A stretch of DNA of 64,000 nt from Gaeumannomyces sp. JS-464 (Eukaryota > Ascomycota > Sordariomycetes > Magnaporthales > Magnaporthaceae). Position numbers and translations under genes: made by a program. The stretch is taken from NCBI GenBank assembly GCA_002197995.1, contig NGZR01000008.1, forward strand, positions 1,302,001 to 1,366,000, read 5' to 3'. Positions 55,648 to 64,000 of the stretch are shown here, in pieces. Every line of letters starts with the position of its first letter. Positions within the stretch are counted from its first letter, which is position 1. The notes under the pieces were generated by a model. That model did not search any database and was not told where the DNA came from. It was given only the letters and a program-made list of their open reading frames with translations.

Positions 55648-56061
55648 TTGTATGGGGAAATGGATGGCGAACAGGGGGGGTGGCGAACAGGGGGTCACCA
55701 GACTTATGACGAAACCGACCAAGGACCTCAGAATCCTCGTCCGAGTCTGGAAGAACATCATGAATGGGCAAAGAACCTCAACAACTACGCCCTTTGCGAA
55801 GCGACCTGTAAGGCACCGGACCTAACACTTAACGACATCTCGGACATCCACCACATAGCAACGGGATTTGCCGTCCGCCCACGAAGCGAGGCGATACAGA
55901 AGATCCTAGCCAAGGAACAGGAACTCGGCCGCTGCCTCAGAGCCACCAAAATCGAACTACCTACGAAATGGTTCGATTATGTTGCCCCGAACTGCCCCGC
56001 CAAACTTACCAACGTTCTAGGCGAACCGACAGGTATCGCCACGGTCATCTACGTACGATAA
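55648..56061 (+). CDS. Possible retroelement ORF1 fragment (137 codons)
   Basis: The second half looks like protein (DISDIHHIATGFAVRPRSEA, LPTKWFDYVAPNCPAKL) and recalls gag/ORF1 proteins of fungal retroelements, but no zinc knuckle or other firm motif is present. Confidence 0.3.
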   Translation: MYGEMDGEQGGWRTGGHQTYDETDQGPQNPRPSLEEHHEWAKNLNNYALCEATCKAPDLTLNDISDIHHIATGFAVRPRSEAIQKILAKEQELGRCLRATKIELPTKWFDYVAPNCPAKLTNVLGEPTGIATVIYVR

Positions 56062-56692
56062 AATGGTCGCACAAGCCGGCCTCCGACCCACTAGCGTTCG
56101 CCGATCAAAGCACGAGAGCGACGACGCACCGAGCACCCCGCGTTGTGGAACCTGAAGGCTTTATTTGGCATAAAAACTGCATTACAATTGCTGTATTAGC
56201 TACGTTTCCTCCTCGCTGTTTTTCTCATGGCTGTGTGCGTTTGCCTACGCACGCTTCGCATTGATTTCGCGATCTACTTTAACGCTTAGGGCTTTGCCAC
56301 TGTCAAGTCCCGTAGGGCCGAAGGGCAAAAAGTGGGACGAATACAAAGCCGGAATTGGCGCTCAACATTGTAGCGCCGCTGCACAATGGGCCGAATTCCA
56401 AAGCTTTCTAGAAACAACGATCAGTTATTAGCAGGATCTATTTTTGGTCCCCCTGTGGCTTGACCCCACATCGATTTGTACCTAGTAAGCAACGCTGACA
56501 ATGCTAATAGTTACAGGCTTAGGACATTTTGCGTCTGAGGCCAATTTTAGTGAAATACTTTCCTATGGGCTATTTACGAAAACTATAAGTACTCCCCTAT
56601 GTACCTAAGGAATTAAAGTCAAAATGAATTTCTAAGAGTATATCGAGTTGTGTTTGATAAATTTTGAATCACTCCCACTTTATCTATACACC

Positions 56693-57477
56693 ATGAGCAC
56701 CTTTCCAGACGATATTTGGCATACAATTTCAAAGTACCTTAAACCTAAGGAACTCTTCAATTTTCTCCTTACGAATCATCACGCTAAGGATACGGTTAGC
56801 CCATCTGACATCGCATATATGAAGCTCTGGGGCCCTATTCTTAAAGAGTTTGATAAAATCTTTAAGAATTATGACTGGGTTGAAAGTGTGGAGTCTCGTG
56901 GTTTGACTCCTATACTTATTTATTGCGATGAGGAAAAGTCTTATATTGACTTATGTCTCGGCTTAAAAGAGAAACCCTGGGTTCAAGAGGCTGATGGGCA
57001 ACGTACTAAAACTCTTGGTTTCGGCATCCACGACGTATTCGAGTCCGCAGAAGAGAGAAGACGGGCTAAACAGACTATCTTTGATGAAGTCTTTAAGAGT
57101 CTTCGTTGTCAACAAACCGCAGAGACAACTGACCAAATCAAGGACCAAATCAAGTTTCCAAATTTCACCCTTAGTCTCCGCGGCGTTCTGAGCTGTCCTG
57201 CGGCTATTCCTACATGGCACTTTGGGTGGGCTTCAAAAAGAGGTGCGGTGGTCCAAGGGATATTGACATAGTGATATATGGCCGGGGCATTTATAAAGTT
57301 AAGGGATCATTTCATAGTAGCCTCCTACGACTCCCAGTGGCCGGCTTCGAGCCTATTAACTATGTTGCTATAGCCAACGACATAGCAAAATGGGGCTGTC
57401 CTGTAGACAATTATAACTGTAGCCTCCCTGTAGGACCAGTGAAGAAAAGGGGAGTAGGCATGGGTTGGTCGCATTAA
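56693..57477 (+). CDS. F-box protein with one apparent frameshift
   Basis: Start ATG in CACCATG. Residues 3-32 (FPDDIWHTISKYLKPKELFN) form an F-box, the Skp1-binding module of SCF ubiquitin ligases. The rest is a family-specific region for substrate choice. Near 57235 the frame shifts by one base (AAAAAG run): the first frame ends at 57271, while the next frame carries GPRDIDIVIYGRGIY and GFEPINYVAIANDIAKWGCP to a stop at 57477. No intron explains the change. A recent pseudogene or a sequence error are equally possible. Confidence 0.6.
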
Positions 57478-57679
57478 CAGGAGAAGCATTGGTATTGGAG
57501 GAGATGGAGAAAGGCGAAATCCAAAATAGCGCTAAGTCACTTGTTTTCTTCGTCGATATCCACGTCGATATTGCTGCTGCAAAATCCACACAAAGACGCC
57601 CCAGCTTCGATAAGCTCTTGGCCGTCGTATGCGCCGCGCTGGCCCCCGCTTTTGCCGTCGTTGTTGCCGAGCTGGACGG

Positions 57680-58925
57680 CCAGCCCTAGTGGATTCCTAA
57701 CCGCAGCAGGTCCGCAAACAAATATACAAGCTCGTGGAAGGGCGGGCCGAAACGGGCGGCATCGAGCCGCGCGTCTGCTCGTAAGCAGCAGGAAAATCGG
57801 TTGCGGTCTGTAGCGGCGGGAGCACCCCGAGCCCGGCAAGGCTGGCCAGTTAGTCGCGCAGCGTGGTTTTGTAAGTGATTGTCACACGAAAGCGCCCAAG
57901 GATCCTTAGGAATAGCCTCACAAGGGCCCCGGAGGCCCAAACGCCCGCAAAAGGTAAACGCCGGAGCAGTGGAGCCAGTCATTCAAATGGGGCTACCAAT
58001 CGGGCCAACGGCGGGGACGTAAGTGGACGGACCGTTCGCACGGGCCACAAGGATCTGGCTATTTAATCCCGGCGACCTTCATAAATCCCCTCAGCAAATT
58101 CTGGCTCCTTTAAGCATCTCTTAAGGCCATGAAAGATTATCAGCTTTCATAATAAAAATCAATTCTCCAAGCCTGCATTGCACCCTTGTGACAGTGATAT
58201 CGATTTGCAGGCATTTGGGGTTTTTGTTGATAAAGTAAACCGCTTTTTTATAAGCCCACGCGGCGGCCGAAAAAGGAGAGAATCGCTGATTCCTGTGTGA
58301 GGAAATCGGGGGTAGTTGAAAGCGGTAAATTCCACGCGAGGCTCGTGTAGGGCAAGGAAAAAGGCCGCCGTCGAAGGGTACCCGTTAACCTCCTCTTTCC
58401 GGTATAGGTGGCGCCAACGATAAAGCGTTAGGGCCGGCCAAAGCCGCTGGGGGTACTGCGCACGCATCGGATCGGAAATCGCCCGGGTCCGGATCGTAGG
58501 GTCGTCAAACAGGGATTTAAAAAGGTCGCCCTCTTCTGCAGAATATGTTGGGCGCGGAGGGGTTTATCGGGGTTGTTGGTAACCGGCCCGTGGCCCGTAT
58601 GCGCGGAATCTAGCATCCGAAGGCTCCAGCGACCTCCGTTGGCGACGCGGCGTTGCAGGACGATCTCGTAGGTACAGTCGGTTAATTGGGAGGTTGTTGT
58701 TCGGCGACGGAGGCCCCGGCAGGGCCGGCGCCCGCACTTTCGTAACGTGCAGGCGAGGGTGACTTTATTGGTGCCCTGGGCGTCAGAATCGGTGCGTTTT
58801 AGCAGATAACTCAGGATCCCTGACGGTGCCAGGCGTGATTTTTCCCAACACGAGTTGGGCCCCTCTCTCGACGAGGCTGACGAGGCTGACGAGGCTGACG
58901 AGGGCAGGGGGGTTGTTCTCGGCAC
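57680..58925 (-). pseudogene. MULE (Mutator-like) transposase remnant, split by an LTR
   Basis: Read on the minus strand: a FAR1-like zinc region (ACTLRKCGRRP, TTTSQLTDCTYE, GRWSLRMLDSAHTGHGP), then the middle region (WRHLYRKEEV). Across the LTR junction comes CLQIDITYKTTLRD, the D-x-TY-x-T motif that holds the first catalytic Asp of MULE transposases. A frameshift separates the two halves upstream of the LTR (near 58450). A TAA follows the TY motif directly. The C-terminal part is not recognisable. Confidence 0.7.
57880..58193 (+). repeat. Solo LTR inside the MULE transposase, 5-bp TSD (family D)
   Basis: TGTCACACGAAAG...CCCTTGTGACA with GTGAT on both sides. Excising it with one TSD joins the DITYKT motif of the interrupted transposase. 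Confidence 0.92.
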
Positions 58926-59539
58926 CCCTATACACTCTATGCCGGCCAGGGGGCCTATTGCACCGCCTCCAGCGTCAGCGCCGGCTTAGAGGAGTTTTTT
59001 TTGATTTGCGAGCCCCTGAGCCCTACTGTAGCCCTAGATAGTCGGCCTCAACGCGGTGCATTTTTTTCTCTTTGCTCTAAATATCGGTTCAACACCGGCT
59101 TTTTATTTATTTACTACTTTTTGCACTTGGCGATAGCTTCAAGTCTGTAACCTCTGTAAACTCCTTTGCTTCAGCGTTTGTGATTGGAAATTAAAGCCCA
59201 TGTGCGTTTGGGTGCGTGCGCCATACAAATTATCACGTTGGCGATATCGGTGACCCACTGGGTGCAAATAGCAGATTTAGGGGTGTCGGCCGAAATAGCC
59301 TTTATTATTTAGTCCTATTTGCACGCATTAAACCCTCGTGCCCGGCTTTTTACACGTGCCCAACCTCCTACACGTTAATGCAGCCACCGCATTTCGTGCA
59401 CATATCACTTCCCCTGCCTAACCGTGTCCCTGGTAAATGCTGTTTGTTGCAAAGGTCAACACCTAGCGAAATATGGCAAACAAAAAACAAGTAGCGCAAA
59501 AAGCCTGGTTAATAAACATCCACTGTGAGGCTCGCAAAA

Positions 59540-59830
59540 GCAGGGGTGTATCCCGGAACTTGCCTTGGCGAGTGCAACCTGAGATGCACGTATATGTCGG
59601 TGCAGCTTGGTACAATATACAAGAAAATAGGGCCCCACCTAAATGCCGCTGCCACCTAAGCCCCGTTTGAATACGACTGCTAAATTGTGGACCCCTTGTT
59701 CGACTGCAAGGCGTGCATGAGCATTTTCCGGCTTTTAGACCCTGCCTACAAGGCATCCATGTAATGATGGGGCAGCTAAGGAAATGCCAAGTGAACAGGG
59801 TGGGAAAGCCAAGATTTGCTGTCGTGGTAT
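59540..59830 (+). repeat. Interspersed repeat shared with 14890-15170
   Basis: Collinear blocks as listed for the first copy. Confidence 0.5.
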
Positions 59831-60039
59831 ACAATTTGTCCTCAAGGAGCGCTAAAGGTCAACACCCAGGATTACAGGGGGCCACTTGCGGGTCGCCGAC
59901 AGGCATAAAACTTGATGGAACCACGCCATTGTTTCGGTAGGTGTGCCATTCGGGATTTTGGGAATTCCTTTTTTTGTGCAAATACAACTAAGTCGGAACC
60001 TATACTTTGCGCCCCCCCCACTTTTTGGCCACCTCTTTT

Positions 60040-60400
60040 TCCACCAAAACTCACACTTTTAAATCGGCAATAACAAATGCATATAAAATTGCACAAATAC
60101 AAAATTAATATAAATCGAAAGTAAATTTTACGGAGCTTAAATATGGAACAAATTTGTATTTTAAAAATCGGGCAAGGCTGAGAATCCGGGCTTAAAAATA
60201 AATGTCGAAAATACGTACTATTTTAAATAAAACTTACAGTAAAATATTCGTTCCAATTTACGTTTAATATTTTTTAAATATTTTATATAATGTACGGCTT
60301 TTAAAAAACTTTTAAAACTGGAAACAAAATTGTAATTGTATTTTTTTCCATTTAATAAAAACTTTTTTTCGGCTTTTAATAACAAATATTGGGGCGTGTT
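60040..60400. other. AT-rich block
   Basis: About 360 bp far richer in A/T than its surroundings, rich in TTTAAA and AAATAT words, without coding capacity. It resembles AT-biased decayed DNA and lies left of the Harbinger transposase. Confidence 0.6.
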
Positions 60401-60794
60401 CGATACTATTCCGGTTTTTTGTTTTTTCCATACTATTTTTGAAAACCGCTTGAAAACCGGTTTGCGGATCCGGGCCAGGGGCCCCTGGATACCGCAAATA
60501 GCCTAATAAATATAGCTTTTAACCCGCTAGAAGTACCTTTTTGACCAGGCCAACGAGTCGCCTGGATGGAGGCCCTGTAAGCCACGTGTTACCCTTGATC
60601 AAGGAGGGTCTAGGAGGGTCTGGGAGGGTCAAAGAGGGACAGGGCCGGCCGGCCGGCCTGCCGGTAGAAAAGAGGGAGGGGATCCGGGTCAAGTCCAGTA
60701 GGGCGCACCAAGTTAACTCGTTCATTTTAACCGCAATCTTTGCCCGTTCAGTATACCAAATAGACCGTTCAACTCGCCTTTTTTCTCTCTATCC

Positions 60795-62039
60795 ATGGAT
60801 ACTTCCCTCGTTACCTCCCGGGCGTTGCTCCGGCGCAGAGCCCGCCAGATCTTCCTCCTTTATATGCAGGCCATCACGACCACCTGCATCTCCGGGACCC
60901 TCAGGGGCGTAGGCGGAGGCCTACGGACCGTGCATACGGCGGTCTTTTCCGGTAACACCCTTCTCCAATACTGGCAGAGACCCGAGGCCGCCCCGGCCTT
61001 CCGGGAGCTTTTCCGGGTTAACCAAAGCACTTTTCTAGGCCTCTGCGACTGGCTGCACACGAATACGGGCCTCACGGGGTCAAAACTCGTCTCCTTGCGC
61101 GAGAAAGTGGCCTGTTTCCTATACATCTGTGGGCAGGGAGTCTCCCTCCGAGTCGCGGCCCACCTTTTTAGCCGCAGCCCGGCGATAACGCACCGGTACT
61201 TCCACGAGGTACTGCAAGCCATGATCGTCCTCCACGCCGCGTTTGTAACGTTGCCGGAGGTTTCCGACGTTTGGTGGCCCGATTCAAGGCGTCGGGAGGT
61301 CCGGGAGGCCTTTGCTGGGTGCCTGGGAGCCGTCGACGGGACCCTGATCAACGTTAAAGTTAGTGCAAAGGAGGGAGTTGCTTGGAGGAGTCGCAAAGGG
61401 CTTACTGCACAAAACGTTCTGGCGGCCGTAGATTACGGCGGGCGGTTCGTTTTCGTCATGGCAGGCGCTGAAGGCTCAATGCACGACTCCCTGTTACTTT
61501 GGAAGGCCCAACAGGCCGGATTTTGCATCCCAAAGGGTCATTTTTACCTTGGAGATGCCGGCTTTTTCCAAGGCACCGGGGTAATAACCGCCTTTATCGC
61601 GACGAGATATCACCTCCAAGAACAAGGCCTTGCCCGGCCGGAGACCCCTGCCGAGCTTTTCAACCTGCACCATGCAAAAATGCGTGTAGTTGTTGAGAGG
61701 GCCTTCGGTGATTTCAAAGGCCGCTGGAAGGTCATCAGGGGCACGCCTCCCGATTACGATATCCGCTCACAAGTCGATATCGTGTTGGCCGTTACGGCCC
61801 TGCATAACTTCATCTTAAAAAGGGAATCCAGGGCATCTTTAGGATCCAATCCTGGCCCCGAACAAGCCAAAATTAAGGGAGGAAATGCACTTCAAAGGGC
61901 TCACGTTGAAAGGGAGGCTGTAAGGCGAGAGCGGGAGATGGGCATAACGCAAGCGTTTTGGGGTCAATACCGGGCATCGATAGCCGATAGGTTATGGGTC
62001 GACTACCAGGCTTACAGGGCTCGTGAGGAGACCCCGTAA
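60795..62039 (+). CDS. PIF/Harbinger transposase, intact (414 aa)
   Basis: Uninterrupted frame from ATG to TAA, of full length for the family. The HTH-like N-terminal region (FLGLCDWLHTNTGL, KVACFLYICGQGVSLRVAAH) is followed by the DDE_Tnp_4 catalytic core. Asp is in GCLGAVDGT (about residue 181), Asp in YLGDAGFF (about 253) and Glu in VVERAFGDFKGRWK (about 300). It would cut and paste its element, usually with a 3-bp TSD. I could not identify terminal inverted repeats. Harbinger elements usually also encode a Myb-like protein; none is certain here, although an unassigned frame lies at 63468-63890. Confidence 0.92.
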   Translation: MDTSLVTSRALLRRRARQIFLLYMQAITTTCISGTLRGVGGGLRTVHTAVFSGNTLLQYWQRPEAAPAFRELFRVNQSTFLGLCDWLHTNTGLTGSKLVSLREKVACFLYICGQGVSLRVAAHLFSRSPAITHRYFHEVLQAMIVLHAAFVTLPEVSDVWWPDSRRREVREAFAGCLGAVDGTLINVKVSAKEGVAWRSRKGLTAQNVLAAVDYGGRFVFVMAGAEGSMHDSLLLWKAQQAGFCIPKGHFYLGDAGFFQGTGVITAFIATRYHLQEQGLARPETPAELFNLHHAKMRVVVERAFGDFKGRWKVIRGTPPDYDIRSQVDIVLAVTALHNFILKRESRASLGSNPGPEQAKIKGGNALQRAHVEREAVRREREMGITQAFWGQYRASIADRLWVDYQAYRAREETP

Positions 62040-62308
62040 CCTGCGTTCGACTCGCTTTGACGAGGGAAATCAGGAGAAGCTTACGGCTTGTTGATTGGGT
62101 CATTGGTTCAAAGAGGAGGTTAGCCGAAAACGGCGACGTGGCAATGGTTTTTATGGTAGGATCGACAGGTTTAGCGTAGCGAAAAATGATCAGTTCTATG
62201 CACCAAAGGTAGCGTTCGATTGCCCTCGTCGAGGCAAGTCGAATGGTGCCTTTTTCGAAGGGAACGGATAAAAATTGAGGTGGCGGCCAGCGACTGAATC
62301 AAGGGATC

Positions 62309-62444
62309 TGTAACGGGGTCGCCCTGGTAAGGGATCCCGGGGCTTGATATACTGTGGTGCCAGAGGGTTCAATCACGAAGTGATTGAACTGTTGGATCTT
62401 TTGGTCTATGTAGTGGAGCGGTACTCTGGCACGTCCCCCTTACA
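62309..62444 (+). repeat. Left LTR of the TRIM-like element
   Basis: Nearly identical to the right LTR, implying recent insertion. Confidence 0.88.
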
Positions 62445-62900
62445 TTGTTCAATCACTTCGTGGGTGCACTGGTTCGAACCTGGCTGTTGTCGCCTGCCTT
62501 TGTGGAAGCGTGGCTCCAAAGGAGGGGCAACGGGGTGGGGCCTTCGTGGCGCTCACAATTCTGCATGATACGTGCTTGCACGTGGGTCGGCGTGCCCTGT
62601 CCTAGACCTGAGGCCCCAGCATGCGGGGGGTGCATCCGCCTCGAGGCGCACGGCCCTACGGGGCGTGACGTCAAAGGGGATGTTTGACGAGTCATGGGAA
62701 TTGGGGGTTCTAACACAACGTATGTCATTGTATCCCTGTCGAAGCGTCGCGGCGAACGGGCGTGACAATCCAGTCGAGCAGATATGCGCGGTGCCGAGGC
62801 AGTGTGAAGGCTGGGCCGTCCTCCTAAATACCTATAAGGAGCGCCACGCAGTTCCCACACATTAAGACCTCGAGGACGCGGCCTTCTGGAGGGGGGATAG

Positions 62901-63035
62901 TGTAACGGGGTCGCCCTGGTAAGGGATCCCGGGCTTGATATACTGTGGTGCCAGAGGGTTCAATCACGAAGTGATTGAACTGTTGGATCTTTTGGTCTAT
63001 GTAGTGGAGCGGTACTCTGGCACGTCCCCCTTACA
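62901..63035 (+). repeat. Right LTR of the TRIM-like element
   Basis: Directly follows the purine tract and directly precedes the GGATC duplication. Confidence 0.88.
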
Positions 63036-63467
63036 GGATCGTATCAGGCGTGCGTAAGCGTTGCCCATTTGGGTAACAAATGCGGTGGCGATCGTTTATG
63101 CTGTGGGTCTCTTGGGTCCAGGTAGGTGTCGCACCCCAAAGGCGGCACCCCTCGAGCTTTGCCGGCCAATTTGCGGTAATTTTTTGCGATGATTCCGGCG
63201 TTTGTTCTCGTCGGGACTTGGTGCATTTTTATCGCCTTTTTAAAGCCAATCGAATGCCGTAACCTGCGGCCCGATTGACGTTGATTTCATTTATCTAGAA
63301 GCGAGTGGTGGTGTTTATGGTAACCTGCCCAATGGTGATCTCCGTGGTTTCCAGACCCTCGACCCCAACGATATCCAAGAGAAAAACTGACAATAACACT
63401 CCCTTATAACTCCACCAAAACAGGCCGCCCGACTACGGGAATACCTTTATTCGAACCGCCTCGATCC
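63036..63467. other. Gene-free stretch
   Basis: No supported coding sequence. Contains attgcccatttgggtaac (imperfect inverted repeat). Confidence 0.35.
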
Positions 63468-63890
63468 CTACCACAAGTCCAGCTCGTCGCTTTGCACCAG
63501 ATTCACTATCATCTCCCTGTCCTCAACGTCGCTCAACCACCAGTGAGCCATCCCTTCGTCCTTTTTGAAGGTTCTGATCAATTTCCGCTTGATCTCGCCC
63601 GACAAGTCGTCCCAGGGATACTTCCGCAGCTCCTTTGCGGCCTGTATCCAGGGCTCGTGCCTTAACCAACGCCTATAGGGCGTCCGGCCGGCCAGGGAAG
63701 ACCGTAAACTCGAAAGGGTTAAGCCCCAGTTAGATTCGGATCCGGCCCGGGCCAACGTTTGTGCAGCCTCTAAAAGGCGATCTCCGACGTGGAGTTGGGC
63801 CTCGGCTACCGTAAGGTGCCCGGCCCTCCCAGAGGGCCGTCGTTGGCCGTCTTCCCTGGCCTGCAGGCGTTGGGCGGCCGTGGCGATCTG
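63468..63890 (-). CDS. C-terminal part of an unassigned protein, truncated by an LTR
   Basis: About 140 codons open to the LTR boundary at 63891, with no own start. Helical, charged sequence (WIQAAKELRKYPWDDLSGEI, FKKDEGMAHWWLSDVEDREM). No family recognised. The rest should lie beyond the LTR outside the window. An accessory protein of the neighbouring Harbinger element is conceivable but unsupported. Confidence 0.45.
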   Translation of the reverse strand, partial: QIATAAQRLQAREDGQRRPSGRAGHLTVAEAQLHVGDRLLEAAQTLARAGSESNWGLTLSSLRSSLAGRTPYRRWLRHEPWIQAAKELRKYPWDDLSGEIKRKLIRTFKKDEGMAHWWLSDVEDREMIVNLVQSDELDLW

Positions 63891-64000
63891 TGTCACAAGG
63901 GTGCAATGCAGACTTGAGAGGATTGATCTCTATTATGAAAGCTAATAATCTTTCATGACCTTAAGAGATGCTTAAGGAGCCAGAATCTGCTGAGGGGATT
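63891..64000 (-). repeat. LTR (family D), cut by the window end
   Basis: Starts TGTCACAAGGGTGCAATGC and carries the family block agatgcttaaggagccagaa; continues past the window. Confidence 0.8.

Larger units (their letters stand above)
62309..63035 (+). mobile_element. TRIM-like miniature LTR element, complete with TSD
   Basis: Two direct repeats of 136 and 135 bp (62309-62444 and 62901-63035) differ by one base in a G run. They begin TGTAACGGGG and end CCCCCTTACA. They flank 456 bp of non-coding sequence and the whole is flanked by GGATC on both sides. A purine tract (GGAGGGGGGATAG) directly precedes the right repeat, as a retroelement polypurine tract should. No gag or pol remains. Each LTR contains the hairpin gttcaatcacgaagtgattgaac. 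Confidence 0.88.

Noticed and set aside
62470..62482. tRNA gene suggested by a GGTTCGAACC B-box-like word
   Set aside because: No A box, no acceptor stem and no cloverleaf fold; the word lies inside the TRIM-like element. I found no convincing tRNA or rRNA gene in the window.
1..64000. Nuclear genetic code with UAR as sense
   Set aside because: Host genes end in TAA (reductase, receptor, regulator), TAG (333-residue gene) and TGA (DUF3455, MADS-like gene), so UAR still terminates in this genome.

Overview
The window looks like a repeat-rich stretch of a filamentous ascomycete genome (Pezizomycotina). The evidence is short spliceosomal introns (about 48-110 bp, GT-AG with CTRAY-type branch sites close to the acceptor), a CFEM receptor of the Pth11 type, a DUF3455 secreted protein, a Zn(II)2Cys6 regulator, and Fot1, chromovirus, MULE and Harbinger transposons. 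I cannot name the genus.

Host genes form small islands. On the minus strand lie a coiled-coil gene (2560-3452), a decayed TCP11/SOK1 homologue (6370-8035), a small coiled-coil gene (11450-11743), a MADS-like gene (13806-14716), a CFEM seven-helix receptor with six exons (19711-21133), a bZIP-like/polyQ/Zn2Cys6 regulator with five exons (50024-51435) and a 333-residue orphan (53248-54249). On the plus strand lie a coiled-coil gene (5414-5752), a DUF3455 gene with a GC-AG intron (9668-10531), a ferric reductase with five exons (27090-28857) and an F-box gene with one apparent frameshift (56693-57477). Splicing preserves the frame at every junction in the modelled genes, so most models are well supported. 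The receptor and the reductase both act at the plasma membrane. They are 6 kb apart and each has a distinctive tandem-repeat block upstream.

Most of the rest is transposon material. At 33201-41351 there is a Ty3/gypsy chromovirus with 216-217 bp LTRs. A Fot1/pogo element with TIRs and TA duplications spans 46865-49112 and carries a solo LTR inserted in its transposase. A MULE transposase remnant (about 57.7-58.9 kb) is split by another solo LTR. An intact Harbinger transposase (60795-62039) is followed by a complete 727-bp TRIM-like element (62309-63035). Two 5'-truncated LINE-like ends carry (CCTAA)n tails. At least seven solo LTRs have perfect 5-bp target duplications, which points to frequent LTR-LTR recombination.

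The most unusual observation concerns the chromovirus. Its gag frame stays open for about 2.6 kb without a frameshift but contains eight in-frame TAA/TAG codons, and pol adds four more. I saw no internal TGA, and the final stop is TGA. Several other elements here also have TAA/TAG where glutamine is plausible. Light CpA-to-TpA mutation (RIP-like) and tolerated or recoded UAR codons both fit this pattern. Host genes use TAA, TAG and TGA as true stops, so a genome-wide code change is excluded.
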